Assembly (NCBI GenBank): GCA_019058365.1
Contig: JAHPZE010000011.1
Coordinates: 1 to 64,000 of the forward strand
Source: Promethearchaeota archaeon
GTDB lineage: Archaea; Asgardarchaeota; Lokiarchaeia; Sigyniarchaeales; SOKP01
Length of the DNA stretch: 64,000 bases
Direction: 5' to 3'
Shown: positions 36,365 through 46,340 of the stretch, piece by piece
How the letters are laid out: each line of letters starts with the position of its first letter
Position numbering within the stretch: the stretch's first letter is position 1
Notes under the pieces: generated by a model
Told to the model about the DNA's origin: nothing
Databases searched by the model: none
The model's input: only the letters and a program-made list of their open reading frames with translations
Position numbers and translations under genes: made by a program

Positions 36365-37492
36365 ATGCCAGAAAATAATGAAAAGGTTGAGGATTTCATA
36401 AGCTTGTGGAGAAAAAAGATGGAAAGTGAAATCAAAAAACCTAGTGCCATCGGAGAAACAATAGATAGAATTAAGGAAATAGAAGAAGAGAATGAACAAC
36501 TGAGAAATAAAATTAAAGAGAATATAAATTTAATAAGTAAAACAGAAAAAATTGTTAAAAATACTATTGATGAGAACGCGAGACTGAAAGAACAGTTAAA
36601 ACAAGTAGGGATGAGCGGTGGAATAAATATAGGTGATATTCAACAAGAAAATATTAAACTTAATAATCAAATAATCAGATTAGAAAAAAACCTCACTGAA
36701 AAAGAAGTAGAATTAAGAGCAAGAAATCATGAAATTACTGAATTAAAAACTAAATTAGAAGTAGCCTTAAAGACATCTCAATCTATTAGCATTTCTACCC
36801 CTGAAACCGATTCTACAGTAACCACAGAGTTGATTGATAATTTGAAATCCGAATTATCGAAAAAGAAATCTCAAATTGATGAATTAGATAAGAAAATTGA
36901 TGAATTAATACAAGAAAATGACGCATTAAATGAACAATTGATAGAAAAAATGAAAACATTACCGATAGATTATGTTGTTCCAGTAGAGCCACCAAAATCA
37001 TCGGTGATAAAACCTCAATCGGACCAGCCCTCATCGCAAACATTAGAAACTTTATGTCAAGATCTTCAATCAGATTTAACCAAGTATAAGCGAATGGTGG
37101 ACAAATTAAGTAAAGAAAAATCTGAACTTCAAGTAGCAATTGAAAGTGGAGGATTCAAATTAGAGCCAGATGAGATAAAAGAACTTAAGAGTGAGAATGA
37201 GGAACTAAAAAATGAACTTTCTCAAATACAAAAATCTCTGAGAGAGAAATCAGAGGAATCTGCTTTAACACCCCAGATGAATGAACTTGAAAAAAAAATC
37301 TCTGAAATTCGAGAGCAATTAAATCAGAAGGATCACTTGATAGCAGAATTAAAAGCAATGGAGAAACCACTACCGATAATTCACAAAGGACCTATGTCGG
37401 ATTTAGTAGAAGATTTGCAAAATAAAATAAATAAGTTAAAAATAACAATAGATGAAAAAGATAAAATAATTGAACAATTAAAATCATCATAA
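36365..37492 (+). CDS. Long coiled-coil protein, unknown
   Basis: The 375-residue protein is a nearly continuous coiled coil (EEENEQLRNKIKENINLISK, then ELKSENEELKNELSQIQKS). It is broken by a Pro/Ser-rich hinge around residue 200-225 (VVPVEPPKSSVIKPQSDQPS). There is no membrane segment. Its stop directly abuts the ATG of the PfkB kinase, so the two are likely co-expressed. The function is unknown; the shape suggests a scaffold. Confidence 0.65.
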   Translation: MPENNEKVEDFISLWRKKMESEIKKPSAIGETIDRIKEIEEENEQLRNKIKENINLISKTEKIVKNTIDENARLKEQLKQVGMSGGINIGDIQQENIKLNNQIIRLEKNLTEKEVELRARNHEITELKTKLEVALKTSQSISISTPETDSTVTTELIDNLKSELSKKKSQIDELDKKIDELIQENDALNEQLIEKMKTLPIDYVVPVEPPKSSVIKPQSDQPSSQTLETLCQDLQSDLTKYKRMVDKLSKEKSELQVAIESGGFKLEPDEIKELKSENEELKNELSQIQKSLREKSEESALTPQMNELEKKISEIREQLNQKDHLIAELKAMEKPLPIIHKGPMSDLVEDLQNKINKLKITIDEKDKIIEQLKSS

Positions 37493-38476
37493 ATGAAAAC
37501 CTATAATAAAAATCATCCCTCCATAATTTTTGCTGGCTCTTTCTCGATTGATCATATAATACGTTTTAAACGCTTGAATAAGCCCAGTCTTGGAGGAAGC
37601 GTATCATACTGCTCCTTAGCACTTAGTTATTATACCCAAGATGCTAAAATTGGCATAATTTCACATATAGGCAAAATAAATTTAAAAAATTCCCTATTAG
37701 ATAAAATACAGAATAAAAATATTGATTTAAAAGGAATTAAATACTCTCATGTAAAAAATACGAATTTCGTATTAGATTATTTTGATCATGCAAGAACATT
37801 AACGCTAAAATCTAAAAGCCCCAATCTTAAGTTTAGCGATATTCCATCAGAATATCTTAAATATCCTCCAGATGTATTTGTACTTGTTCCATTATGTAAT
37901 GAAATTTCAATTGAATATGTGACTCAAATTTTAAAAAAATTTCCCGATACTTATATCGGTATAGATTTACAAGGTTTTATTAGAAAAATTGATGAAAATG
38001 GCAAAGTGGCATATATTCATGACAATGAAATCATCTCTAATATGAAAAGAATTATTAATATAATTGGAGACAAGTTGATATTGAAAGGTTCAGAGGAAGA
38101 AATGAGTCTACTTGCCGGAATTTGTAATAATTTTGATAAGGTTATGACTCACTGTAATGAATATAATAATAACGGAATTTACATTATGACATTAGGAGAA
38201 AAAGGGTCTATGCTCACTAAAAAAGGAGAAAAAATCTTAAAAATTCCTGCATTTAAACCCCGGAGAGTTATAGATGAAACTGGGGCAGGAGATGTGTACC
38301 TTTCAATCTTTTTATTTGAATTTATGCATTCTGATAAATCTTGGAAATCTGTCGAAAAAGCTGCTTATTTTGCATCAGCAGCAGCTTCCTTTTTAGTAGA
38401 AAAAAAAGGACCCTCTGGTTTTGAAACGAAAAAAGCAGTTTTGAAAAGGTTAGAGAAAAAAAGATATATCAATTAA
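37493..38476 (+). CDS. PfkB-family carbohydrate/nucleoside kinase
   Basis: The 327-residue ribokinase-fold protein has the N-terminal signature PSLGGSVSYCSLALSYY and the C-terminal signature DETGAGDVYLSIFLFEF, whose Asp is the catalytic base and whose GAGD forms the anion hole. Sugar or nucleoside specificity cannot be read. It starts immediately after the stop of the coiled-coil gene. Confidence 0.88.
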   Translation: MKTYNKNHPSIIFAGSFSIDHIIRFKRLNKPSLGGSVSYCSLALSYYTQDAKIGIISHIGKINLKNSLLDKIQNKNIDLKGIKYSHVKNTNFVLDYFDHARTLTLKSKSPNLKFSDIPSEYLKYPPDVFVLVPLCNEISIEYVTQILKKFPDTYIGIDLQGFIRKIDENGKVAYIHDNEIISNMKRIINIIGDKLILKGSEEEMSLLAGICNNFDKVMTHCNEYNNNGIYIMTLGEKGSMLTKKGEKILKIPAFKPRRVIDETGAGDVYLSIFLFEFMHSDKSWKSVEKAAYFASAAASFLVEKKGPSGFETKKAVLKRLEKKRYIN

Positions 38477-38503
38477 ATAATAAACTCTAATTAATAATGT
38501 ATT

Positions 38504-39097
38504 ATGCATATTAATAGTCATTTTTCAATAGGAGTGATATTTGCTTCGATTCTAAACTATTATTTCAATTTTAATTTACTTGATTTTTCAATTATTATTT
38601 TATTTTCATTTATATGTGATTTCGATGTATTTTTTTCGAAATACGCAAAAGATTACAATCATAGACTTTTAATTAGTCACTCAATAATTCCAAGTATAAT
38701 AATAATACTTTTGGGATATTTAATGAATTGGATAGTACTAATTATTGGTGGTATTAATTATTTTATTCATATAATTATTGATACTATTGATTGGGGCACA
38801 AATTTATTTTATTTTCAAAAAAAACAAATTGGTTTAAAATTATTACTTACTAAGGAAGAAAATAAAAATTTGCCTAAATATTTAGCCAGATATAAAGATC
38901 CTGCATCATTTTTCGATGAAAAATATTATAATAGTAAGATATGCTTAACAATAGAAGTTATTCTATTTATTTTGATGGTAGTATTTATCTTCTTATTCGC
39001 TGTCCAATATAGTTTTATGCTCCTATTATATTTTCTTGGTTTATATTTTCATTTAAATCGTCATTTTACCTTAAAAAAAAATGAGAAAAATAATTAA
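38504..39097 (+). CDS. YdjM/DUF457-like membrane-bound putative metal-dependent hydrolase
   Basis: The 197-residue protein has four or five membrane helices with conserved polar residues: MHINSHFSIGVI, ICDFDVFF, NHRLLISHSIIPS and HIIIDTIDWG. These His and Asp match the YdjM-type family of putative membrane hydrolases. The substrate is unknown. It lies 27 nt after the kinase in the same direction. Confidence 0.7.
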   Translation: MHINSHFSIGVIFASILNYYFNFNLLDFSIIILFSFICDFDVFFSKYAKDYNHRLLISHSIIPSIIIILLGYLMNWIVLIIGGINYFIHIIIDTIDWGTNLFYFQKKQIGLKLLLTKEENKNLPKYLARYKDPASFFDEKYYNSKICLTIEVILFILMVVFIFLFAVQYSFMLLLYFLGLYFHLNRHFTLKKNEKNN

Positions 39098-39194
39098 AAA
39101 TCTAACTTTTAATTGATAACTAAAAGATTTTTGTAAAACATTTAATTATTTACTCTAAAGTAGATAAAAATTATCGTCTTTTAAGCTGATACTG

Positions 39195-39710
39195 TTGAAT
39201 GAGAATGAGACAAAAATATTTAATTGTGATTTAAATGATACTAATTTATTTAATTGTATTCTTGAAGAATTAAATGAAGAGGATCTGAACATCTTATCAA
39301 CTAACGCTCCAATAGTACATGATAAGAAACTTATTAATTGTTTAAACGCAACTTTAGTTAATTGTTTAAGAAACAATCGAGAAGAATTAGAATTCCCGCA
39401 AGTTCAATTACACATTGTAAAAAATAAAAGTAATGATTGGATAATTGATCAAATTAATATTATAGTTAATAAGCTATTTGATGATGCTATAATTTATCAA
39501 AAAGTGAACCAATGCCTAAAATTCGTTAAAAATGCTTGCAAAATCGATGAATCTATTCAATTCTCTATTATTCAATCAGAAATTAAGGAAGAACTAAAGT
39601 TTTATAAAATTAAATTAACTGAAATAGATCAATTACTTCATGAACTTAAAGATGATAATTCAAAGCAAGAGAAATTATTCTCACTTTTTAAAAATATGAA
39701 TACTAAATAA
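39195..39710 (+). CDS. Divergent OsmC-like protein with helical C-terminal extension
   Basis: The 171-residue protein (TTG start, as in the track) has LINCLNATLVNCL, WIIDQINIIVNKLFDDAI and KVNQCLKFVKNACKIDESIQFSII. These fall in the same order as the central helix, beta strands and second helix of the two OsmC-like proteins that follow (for example QCLK in all three regions). About 30 charged helical residues are added at the C terminus. I read it as a diverged first member of a three-gene tandem; the assignment is tentative. Confidence 0.55.
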   Translation: MNENETKIFNCDLNDTNLFNCILEELNEEDLNILSTNAPIVHDKKLINCLNATLVNCLRNNREELEFPQVQLHIVKNKSNDWIIDQINIIVNKLFDDAIIYQKVNQCLKFVKNACKIDESIQFSIIQSEIKEELKFYKIKLTEIDQLLHELKDDNSKQEKLFSLFKNMNTK

Positions 39711-39722
39711 TTTATTAACCCG

Positions 39723-40199
39723 ATGTTGATTGTTTTGGATGAAATGAAAACTAAAGTTGGATTAAAATTAGATGAATTTGAGTCTCAAATGATCTTTAAA
39801 TGTGATTTAGGTATTATGAAAGTTAAAGATTGTTATATTGATGAGGAACATCATAAGGAAGTTGATATGTTGGGACCTAATCCATCAAGGATGCTAGCAA
39901 TAGCTGTGTTAGGTTGTTTGAGTGCAAGTTTTATATTTTGTTTAAAAAAAAGAGACTTTAAGGTCGATGACTTTAAAGCTGAAGCAGAGGTTACAATTGC
40001 CAGAAATGAAAAAGGTTTCTTGAGAATTCAAAAAATTGATGTTAACATTGAACCAAAAATAGAAGATCCAGAAACACTTAAAAGAGCAAAACAATGTTTA
40101 AAATCTGCGAAAGATGGAGTAAGTTTTTTTGAACAATATTGTTTAGTAACACAGTCCGTACGTGCTGGTATCGAAGTAAATGTTAATATTGATATTTAA
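39723..40199 (+). CDS. OsmC-like protein, paralog 1
   Basis: The 158-residue protein has the OsmC/Ohr plan: short N-terminal strands, the long helix LGPNPSRMLAIAVLGCLSASFIFCLKK with the first reactive-type Cys, strands AEVTIARNEKGFLRIQKIDVNIEP, and a second helix with QYC followed by VTQSVRAGIEVNVNID. Family members reduce organic peroxides through two Cys or have unknown roles. The nearly identical layout of the next gene shows a tandem duplication. Confidence 0.8.
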   Translation: MLIVLDEMKTKVGLKLDEFESQMIFKCDLGIMKVKDCYIDEEHHKEVDMLGPNPSRMLAIAVLGCLSASFIFCLKKRDFKVDDFKAEAEVTIARNEKGFLRIQKIDVNIEPKIEDPETLKRAKQCLKSAKDGVSFFEQYCLVTQSVRAGIEVNVNIDI

Positions 40200-40230
40200 T
40201 CAAATTTTTTTTTTCTTATGGTGATAAAAA

Positions 40231-40668
40231 TTGTCAAATGAATATATATCTGAAGTTGGCATAAAACTAGAAGAAGGAATGATATTTAAGTGCGATCTTG
40301 GTAAAATTAAGATGAATGATCTATTTATTGATGATCAAAATAAAAAATCAATTGACAAAATTGGACCCAATCCATCAAAGTTACTAGCATTATCTGTTTT
40401 GGGGTGTTTAGCTGGTAGTTTTACGTTTTGTTTACAAAAGAAAAACATTTCATTATCCGATATCGAAGGTAAGGCAATTATTACTAGTAAACGGAATGAA
40501 AAAGGATTTTGGAGACTTAAGAAAATCGATATTATATTAAACCCAAATATTGATAATCCTCAAATGCGTAAAAGAGCAGATCAATGTCAAAAAAGCTTTG
40601 AGCAGTTTTGTGTCATCTCAGAGTCTATACGAGAAGGCATTGACATAAATATTAATATTAATTATTAA
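40231..40668 (+). CDS. OsmC-like protein, paralog 2
   Basis: The 145-residue protein starts with TTG just after the GGTGAT Shine-Dalgarno-like sequence. It shares IGPNPSKLLALSVLGCLAGSFTFCLQKK, RNEKGFWRLKKIDIILNP and SFEQFCVISESIREGIDININ with paralog 1. Both Cys positions (LGCL and QFC) are kept, so redox function is plausible. It converges on radA. Confidence 0.8.
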   Translation: MSNEYISEVGIKLEEGMIFKCDLGKIKMNDLFIDDQNKKSIDKIGPNPSKLLALSVLGCLAGSFTFCLQKKNISLSDIEGKAIITSKRNEKGFWRLKKIDIILNPNIDNPQMRKRADQCQKSFEQFCVISESIREGIDINININY

Positions 40669-40681
40669 TCTTCTATAGAAA

Positions 40682-41680
40682 TTAATCTCTTATACCATCC
40701 TCCGTAATCGAAAATATTGTATCACTTTCAGGAATATTTGGCGCGTCTACCACTTTAGCTACCCTTTGTTCACCTTTTCCTTTTCTCAAGAATATTCTTA
40801 TCGTCGCACCATGCGCAACAACGTGTCCCCCCGTATGCGTTAAAGGATTACCATAAAATACATCTGGTTTAGCAGATACCTGATTTGTAAATACTACTGC
40901 TAACTCATCATAAATTTCAGTTAATCTTAATAAATCGTGTATATGCGTATTTATAATTTGTTGACGCTCTGCTAGAGTTCCTCTACCAATATATTCACTA
41001 CGAAAGTGGCCAATAAGTGAATCAACTATAATTAATTTTATATTTCTTTCTCCTATGATTTTTGGAGCTTCTTTAGCTAATAAAATTTGATGATTACTAT
41101 TATAAGCTCTCCCAATGGTCACATTTTTCAAAATTAAATTATGATCTAAATCTTTTGCAACTGCCATTTGAATTAATCTTTCTGGTCTAAAGGTTCCTTC
41201 TGTGTCAATATATAAAGCTCCACCTTCCAGACCTCCTTCTTCATAAGATAATTGTACATTAACACATAACTGATGAGCTAACTGTGTTTTTCCAGTTCGA
41301 TATTCCCCAAAAAGTTCTGTAACTGCTCCTGGTTCGATTCCCCCCATCAATAAATCATCAAAATTTTGACTACCAGTGGTTAATTTATTTAATGTTTTCC
41401 TTTTTTCCCATATTATGTCAGCAGATTTAAATCCCATTTTTTCAATATCTTGCGCTACTTTAATTATTTTTTCTGCAGTCTTTTCACCAATTCCTACTTC
41501 ATCCATTAATTTTTTCAATGGATACATCGCTAGAGTTCTAATTGATAAAATTCCTGCTTCTAACAATTTTTTTACTGTTGCGTCACCGACACCCGGTAAA
41601 TCTTTTAAGCCATAGGAAGGTTTTGATTCAAAACTTTCATTTTCCTTTGGATTATCGGATTGATCTTTCTTTTTTGCCAT
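40682..41680 (-). CDS. radA: DNA repair and recombination protein RadA
   Basis: The 332-residue archaeal RecA/Rad51 homologue has an N-terminal helix-hairpin-helix domain (LPGVGDATVKKLLEAGILSIRTLA, VGIGEKTAEKII), Walker A GEYRTGKTQLAHQL, Walker B IKLIIVDSLIGHFRSEY, and the L2-side GGHVVAHGATIRIFLRKGKG. It forms filaments on single-stranded DNA for strand exchange. Length and all motifs are normal. Confidence 0.97.
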   Translation of the reverse strand: MAKKKDQSDNPKENESFESKPSYGLKDLPGVGDATVKKLLEAGILSIRTLAMYPLKKLMDEVGIGEKTAEKIIKVAQDIEKMGFKSADIIWEKRKTLNKLTTGSQNFDDLLMGGIEPGAVTELFGEYRTGKTQLAHQLCVNVQLSYEEGGLEGGALYIDTEGTFRPERLIQMAVAKDLDHNLILKNVTIGRAYNSNHQILLAKEAPKIIGERNIKLIIVDSLIGHFRSEYIGRGTLAERQQIINTHIHDLLRLTEIYDELAVVFTNQVSAKPDVFYGNPLTHTGGHVVAHGATIRIFLRKGKGEQRVAKVVDAPNIPESDTIFSITEDGIRD

Positions 41681-41779
41681 TATATTATCCTAAATCTAAA
41701 ATCTTATATGAATTCCTTATAATACAGATATAAAAATAATAATAAAAAGTTATTAGAAGAATAAAAAATTTGAGTTATT

Positions 41780-42442
41780 TTATTTTGTCTCCTTTCCGCG
41801 AGTAATTAAAAGCATAATAATAAATAAGATCACTGAAAATAAAAATGTCAATAACCCTACAGGGGTGGTAGTACCCCCAATCCACACGTAATCCAAATAA
41901 AGAAAGGGAACAACGAATATAGCAATAAATACGATAATAATAGGCAATGGGATCTCTTCATCTTTAATATCTAAGATTAAGGGAACGATTACTAAAGATA
42001 TTAATATCGTGGCAACTATTTTAAAAGCTAAAGCCATTGATGGTTCTGCTAAATGAACATTAGGTAACCAGAAAAACCAAAATTTTTGAATAGGAAGTGC
42101 CTGTAAGGAAGTGTTAGTTTCTGGGATAATTGCACTTATAATCAATTGTATTAAAACTCCAAGAGCGAGATACAATAATATTTCGTTTATTTCTTTATCT
42201 TTTTTACGGTATACCCCTATTGTATCACGAAGTATTGTGACTATCCATAGAATAAAAAGAAGGATATAAGCGAAAACTGGGTCCCCTCCTATCGCCCAAA
42301 AATAATTAACCGGTATCACAGCCACAATATAAGCTAAATAACCGTAATTCTCATTTCTACCGAATAAATCAAAAACTAAAAATATTAGATATATAATACT
42401 TAATGTTATCAAAATTATTATAGTGCTTAAGTCAAACGCCAT
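41780..42442 (-). CDS. Multi-pass membrane protein, unknown
   Basis: The 220-residue protein has about seven hydrophobic segments from the first residues to the end, short polar loops and few charged residues within helices. No Cys, His clusters or transporter signature are visible. It lies between the phosphohexomutase-like gene and radA, all on the minus strand, with about 100-nt gaps. Confidence 0.6.
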   Translation of the reverse strand: MAFDLSTIIILITLSIIYLIFLVFDLFGRNENYGYLAYIVAVIPVNYFWAIGGDPVFAYILLFILWIVTILRDTIGVYRKKDKEINEILLYLALGVLIQLIISAIIPETNTSLQALPIQKFWFFWLPNVHLAEPSMALAFKIVATILISLVIVPLILDIKDEEIPLPIIIVFIAIFVVPFLYLDYVWIGGTTTPVGLLTFLFSVILFIIMLLITRGKETK

Positions 42443-42547
42443 GATTATATCAACTTTTTTTTTGCTTCTAAAGTTATTTTTATATTATTATATAATTGAT
42501 TCTATTTATTTTAAATTTTAATTCCTTATTAGACATAAAATATAATT

Positions 42548-43936
42548 CTAAAGTTTGGATATAATTTCTTCTAATTCAATAATCATTTTTTGAGCTTTCT
42601 CTTTATCTGGTGATTCAGCAGATAGAAGTAATGCATTTCTATATAATGCTACTTTAACAGTTGTATATGTATCTTCATTGATTATCTTTAATTCATTTAT
42701 TATGTCGTGATATTTATAACCATTTTCGTCTGCCATTTCTCTTAGTCGATTATGAATATTATCAATCAACTCTGATGAAACTGGAATTGTTTTATTAATT
42801 TTTGTACCTTTTGGAAATCCCCTTGTTAGTGAACTAAGAAGGTCGTTCTGAGCAGTCATAATTTCAAGGATCTTAAGTAGAATGAAATTACCATCTGAAA
42901 AGGGAGAATATTCAACAAAATAAAACTTTAATGTATCCGCGGCCGCAAAACATGCACGTTCCTCTCTTATTTGTCTTGAAATCTCCCCGGGGTAGTTTTC
43001 AACTTGTTTTATTGGAAAACCACTATCTTCGATAAAATTTTTTACAATAGGAGATATTGAAGGTGTTGTAATAATGGTATTACCTTTCGATCTTTGTATT
43101 CTTTTGTCAAATGTAATAAAAAGCATTAATAAGTCTTCGAAGCCTATCTCAAGCCCATTCTCATCTACCACCAATATTCTGGAACCATCCACATCAAAAC
43201 ACACTCCAAGATGGCTATTTGATGCCTTCACAATATCAGCAGTGTTTCGAATTGTATTAATGCTAGGTACTGGATTTGATGCTCTTTCACGATAATGTGT
43301 GTTCAAAGCAATAACTTCAACTCCAATTTCATTAATCAAAAGTGGTGTTATTTTACCTGTAGGTCCGTAAGAACAATCTACTACGATCTTTAAATTCGCT
43401 TTCTTTATCTTTTTTTTATCCACAAATTGTTGAAGAGATTTGATATAAACGTCTGTAGTCTGAGGTATTGCTGTTATTTGTCCTATCTCATTTGGATCCA
43501 CTCTCCTCACCTGTCGAGGGTACGTATTGTAAGACTCAATTATTCTCTGAATTTCTGATTGTGGTAACTCAATTCCTCCCGCATCCAAGAATCTAATTCC
43601 AACATCTTCACTATATAAATGACCTCCTGAGAAATAAACCCCTCCACTCGCCCCAAAGCGCCTAATTGTGAATTGTAATAATGGAAAAGTGCAATCCGAA
43701 AGATTTAGAAGATTTATCCCTGTAGACATCAAACCTGATGTGTAAGCTCTTTTTAACATCCGACTATCGTTATGATAATCTCTCCCCAGCACAACAGATT
43801 CATTTTGTTTGAACAGGCTACCATGAATAGATCCTATCGAGCTCGAAATCTCTGGGGTAAATACATAATTTGCTTTCCCTATAATTCTTCCGTCCTTTTT
43901 TAACTCATTAAGATTTGTTATTGGAATATGACTCAT
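42548..43936 (-). CDS. Degenerate phosphomannomutase/phosphoglucomutase-like protein
   Basis: The 462-residue protein spans the four-domain alpha-D-phosphohexomutase fold (SSIGSIHGSLF, VLGRDYHNDSRMLKRAYTSGLMSTG, VVDCSYGPTGKITPLLI). The phosphoserine loop TASHNP reads SGGHLY, so the catalytic Ser position is Gly. The metal loop DGDxDR reads DVDGSR, losing the third Asp. The sugar loop GExSGH is not recognisable. It looks like an intact but probably non-mutase paralog that may bind a sugar phosphate. Confidence 0.8.
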   Translation of the reverse strand: MSHIPITNLNELKKDGRIIGKANYVFTPEISSSIGSIHGSLFKQNESVVLGRDYHNDSRMLKRAYTSGLMSTGINLLNLSDCTFPLLQFTIRRFGASGGVYFSGGHLYSEDVGIRFLDAGGIELPQSEIQRIIESYNTYPRQVRRVDPNEIGQITAIPQTTDVYIKSLQQFVDKKKIKKANLKIVVDCSYGPTGKITPLLINEIGVEVIALNTHYRERASNPVPSINTIRNTADIVKASNSHLGVCFDVDGSRILVVDENGLEIGFEDLLMLFITFDKRIQRSKGNTIITTPSISPIVKNFIEDSGFPIKQVENYPGEISRQIREERACFAAADTLKFYFVEYSPFSDGNFILLKILEIMTAQNDLLSSLTRGFPKGTKINKTIPVSSELIDNIHNRLREMADENGYKYHDIINELKIINEDTYTTVKVALYRNALLLSAESPDKEKAQKMIIELEEIISKL

Positions 43937-44125
43937 TAAGAATTACTTTTTAAAATCTCGATATTATTTTAATTGGAAACTATATATGATTTAAAGCTAA
44001 ATGAGAATATATAACTTTAACGATTTTCGAATATTTAAGATTCTCTTTAATATTTAAGAAATGAAAAATTATATAACAATAACAAATTTCGATTAATTAA
44101 ACTTTCATTAGATATGGTATAGATT

Positions 44126-45841
44126 ATGACTGAAATTTTAGGATCTTTTTGTTTAGTACTTCATTCTCACCTACCTTGGGTTTTAGGTCATGGTGTATGG
44201 CCTCATGGAATGGATTGGGTTAATGAAGCGGCTGCAGAAACATATATCCCGCTTTTAATAGAATTATATAAATTAGTTGATGATGGATATCATCCAAAGA
44301 TGACTATAGGTCTCACACCCGTATTATGTGAAATGCTTCGTAATCCTAAATTTGTTGAGGGATTTTTAGGCTATTTAGAAGAAAAATATAATGCTGCTTT
44401 ATTCGATTTTGAGGATTTTACAAAAAATAAATATGAAGAAGGGAGAATCAGATTAACAAAGTGGTGGCAGGAGTTCTATAACCGAGTTAGAGATAATTTC
44501 TTAAATAGATATAATAGAGATATTGTGGGAGCATATAAAAAGCTGCAAGATATGGGACTTGTTGATATCATCACTTGTGGGGCAACGCATGGTTATGCTC
44601 CATTGCTTTCCAAAGATTCATCTATAGATGCTCAATTTAAAACAGGTGTTGATAATTATCAAAAACATTTTGGGAGAGCTCCTACTGGTGTTTGGTTACC
44701 TGAATGTGCATATCGCCCAGGATATCGTTGGAAAAACCCAATCAGTGGTGAAGAGTTTAATCGCCCAGGTGTAGAATATTTTCTTGCTAAAAATGGTTTG
44801 AAATATTTTTTTATTGATACAGCCTTACTTTTAGGAGGAAAATCACAAGGTGTCTATGCTGCTCGGTTTCCTTTGCTTGCTGAACTCTGGAAACAATTCG
44901 AATCACAATATGAAGAAATTCCAACTTCTTTTGAAAAATCTCAATATGAACCATATTTAGTGTCTACTGATCCCAGTACTCCAGGCCCTGTTGGATTTTT
45001 TACTAGAGATGAAAAAACAGGAATTGTAGTATGGAGCGGAGAACATGGATATCCTGGTTGTGCTGAATATCTTGATTTTCATAAAAAACATTATCCAGGT
45101 GGACTGAGATATTGGAAAGTCACAGAAGCAAAACTAGACTTAGGAAAGAAAATGTTATATTGGCCAGATGATATACCTGGTAAATTAGATGAAAATGCAG
45201 GTCATTATCTAAATCTTATTAAAGATATTCTACGAGATTACAACAATAAAAATGGCAGAAAAGGAATTATAATAGCACCCTATGACGCAGAATTATTTGG
45301 ACATTGGTGGTTTGAGGGAAATTGGTGGTTGGCTAGAGTTCTTCGGTGGGTAGAGGATGACCCAGAAGTAGAATTGACGAATACTAGAATATATTTAGAA
45401 AATAATCCTCCTAATAAGGTTGTTCAGATTATTGAGGGGTCATGGGGTCAAGCCAGTTCTCATTGGGTGTGGCTTAATGAGTGGACAACTTGGACGTGGG
45501 AGAGAATATACGAATGTGAAGCAAAAAGTGAAGAGATTATTGCTAAATATAAAGATTCGCATGATCCTAACCTAATAAAGATCCTTAAACAGATGGCTCG
45601 AGAACTCCTACTCTTAGAAAGTAGTGATTGGCAGTTTTTAATAACAACTTGGTCTGCTCGAGATTATGCAGAGAATAGAGTTGCTCTGCATTATGATAAT
45701 TTTAATAGGCTTTATAATATGGCTTCGAAATATGGATCTGGTCAGAATGTCGAAGAAGGAGAATGGCACTTTTTAGGAACAATTGAAGCTGTAGATGACT
45801 TATTTAAAACCTTAGATCTTGAACCTTTTGCTAAGAAATAA
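44126..45841 (+). CDS. GH57-family 1,4-alpha-glucan branching enzyme-like protein
   Basis: The 571-residue protein opens with LVLHSHLPWVLGHGVWPHG, the first GH57 conserved region. It has ITCGATHGYAPLL, the nucleophile Glu in GVWLPECAYRPGY (about residue 190) and the acid Asp in IAPYDAELFGHWWFEG (about 390). The C-terminal helical domain with SSDWQFLITTWSARDYAENR matches branching enzymes of the TK1436 type. It would introduce alpha-1,6 branches into a storage glucan, fitting the phosphorylase at the window start. Confidence 0.92.
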   Translation: MTEILGSFCLVLHSHLPWVLGHGVWPHGMDWVNEAAAETYIPLLIELYKLVDDGYHPKMTIGLTPVLCEMLRNPKFVEGFLGYLEEKYNAALFDFEDFTKNKYEEGRIRLTKWWQEFYNRVRDNFLNRYNRDIVGAYKKLQDMGLVDIITCGATHGYAPLLSKDSSIDAQFKTGVDNYQKHFGRAPTGVWLPECAYRPGYRWKNPISGEEFNRPGVEYFLAKNGLKYFFIDTALLLGGKSQGVYAARFPLLAELWKQFESQYEEIPTSFEKSQYEPYLVSTDPSTPGPVGFFTRDEKTGIVVWSGEHGYPGCAEYLDFHKKHYPGGLRYWKVTEAKLDLGKKMLYWPDDIPGKLDENAGHYLNLIKDILRDYNNKNGRKGIIIAPYDAELFGHWWFEGNWWLARVLRWVEDDPEVELTNTRIYLENNPPNKVVQIIEGSWGQASSHWVWLNEWTTWTWERIYECEAKSEEIIAKYKDSHDPNLIKILKQMARELLLLESSDWQFLITTWSARDYAENRVALHYDNFNRLYNMASKYGSGQNVEEGEWHFLGTIEAVDDLFKTLDLEPFAKK

Positions 45842-45926
45842 TTTTTTTTAATTCTCTTTTTAGTATAAATTATAACTTTCAAATTAAAAAGTAATTAATG
45901 ATTGAGGGTTTAAACAAGTAATAGTA

Positions 45927-46340
45927 TTATGCTTCAGCTAAATCAAATTCTTTCTTAATTATTATTGGCAATCTATCTAAAGATTCCTCAATTTTATTAG
46001 CTCTTTCTTTAAGAACTTCTTTTAATTCAGAAATGCATTCTTTGAAGGCATTCCTATATTTATTTAAAAGAGGATCTTGAATTTTAGCAGTTTCTTCTCT
46101 TTTTATTCTTGCAATAGCATCCTCTTGAAATGTAATACCATTTTTCTTTATATTATGATATAATCCTTTTAGCATTTTGATTTCACATTTGAGAAAATTG
46201 ATTTCTCTAAGGATTTCTTCATTAACTTTATTTTCTTCTTCCGATTGTTTAATTTTAAAACAAGTTCCACCAAATCCTCTTTTTTTACTTATTGGATTTG
46301 TTAACTTTCTTCCACATCGTAAACAATGATCATAACTCAT
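45927..46340 (-). CDS. Small Cys-containing protein with DUF6011-like start and helical tail
   Basis: The 137-residue protein starts MSYDHCLRCGRKLTNPISKKRGFGGTC, a zinc-ribbon-like pattern (C..CGR.L..P.S...G.G..C) as in DUF6011-type proteins. About 100 residues of charged helix follow. Three Cys are visible, one fewer than a full tetrahedral site. The role is unknown. It is convergent with the GH57 gene. Confidence 0.6.
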   Translation of the reverse strand: MSYDHCLRCGRKLTNPISKKRGFGGTCFKIKQSEEENKVNEEILREINFLKCEIKMLKGLYHNIKKNGITFQEDAIARIKREETAKIQDPLLNKYRNAFKECISELKEVLKERANKIEESLDRLPIIIKKEFDLAEA

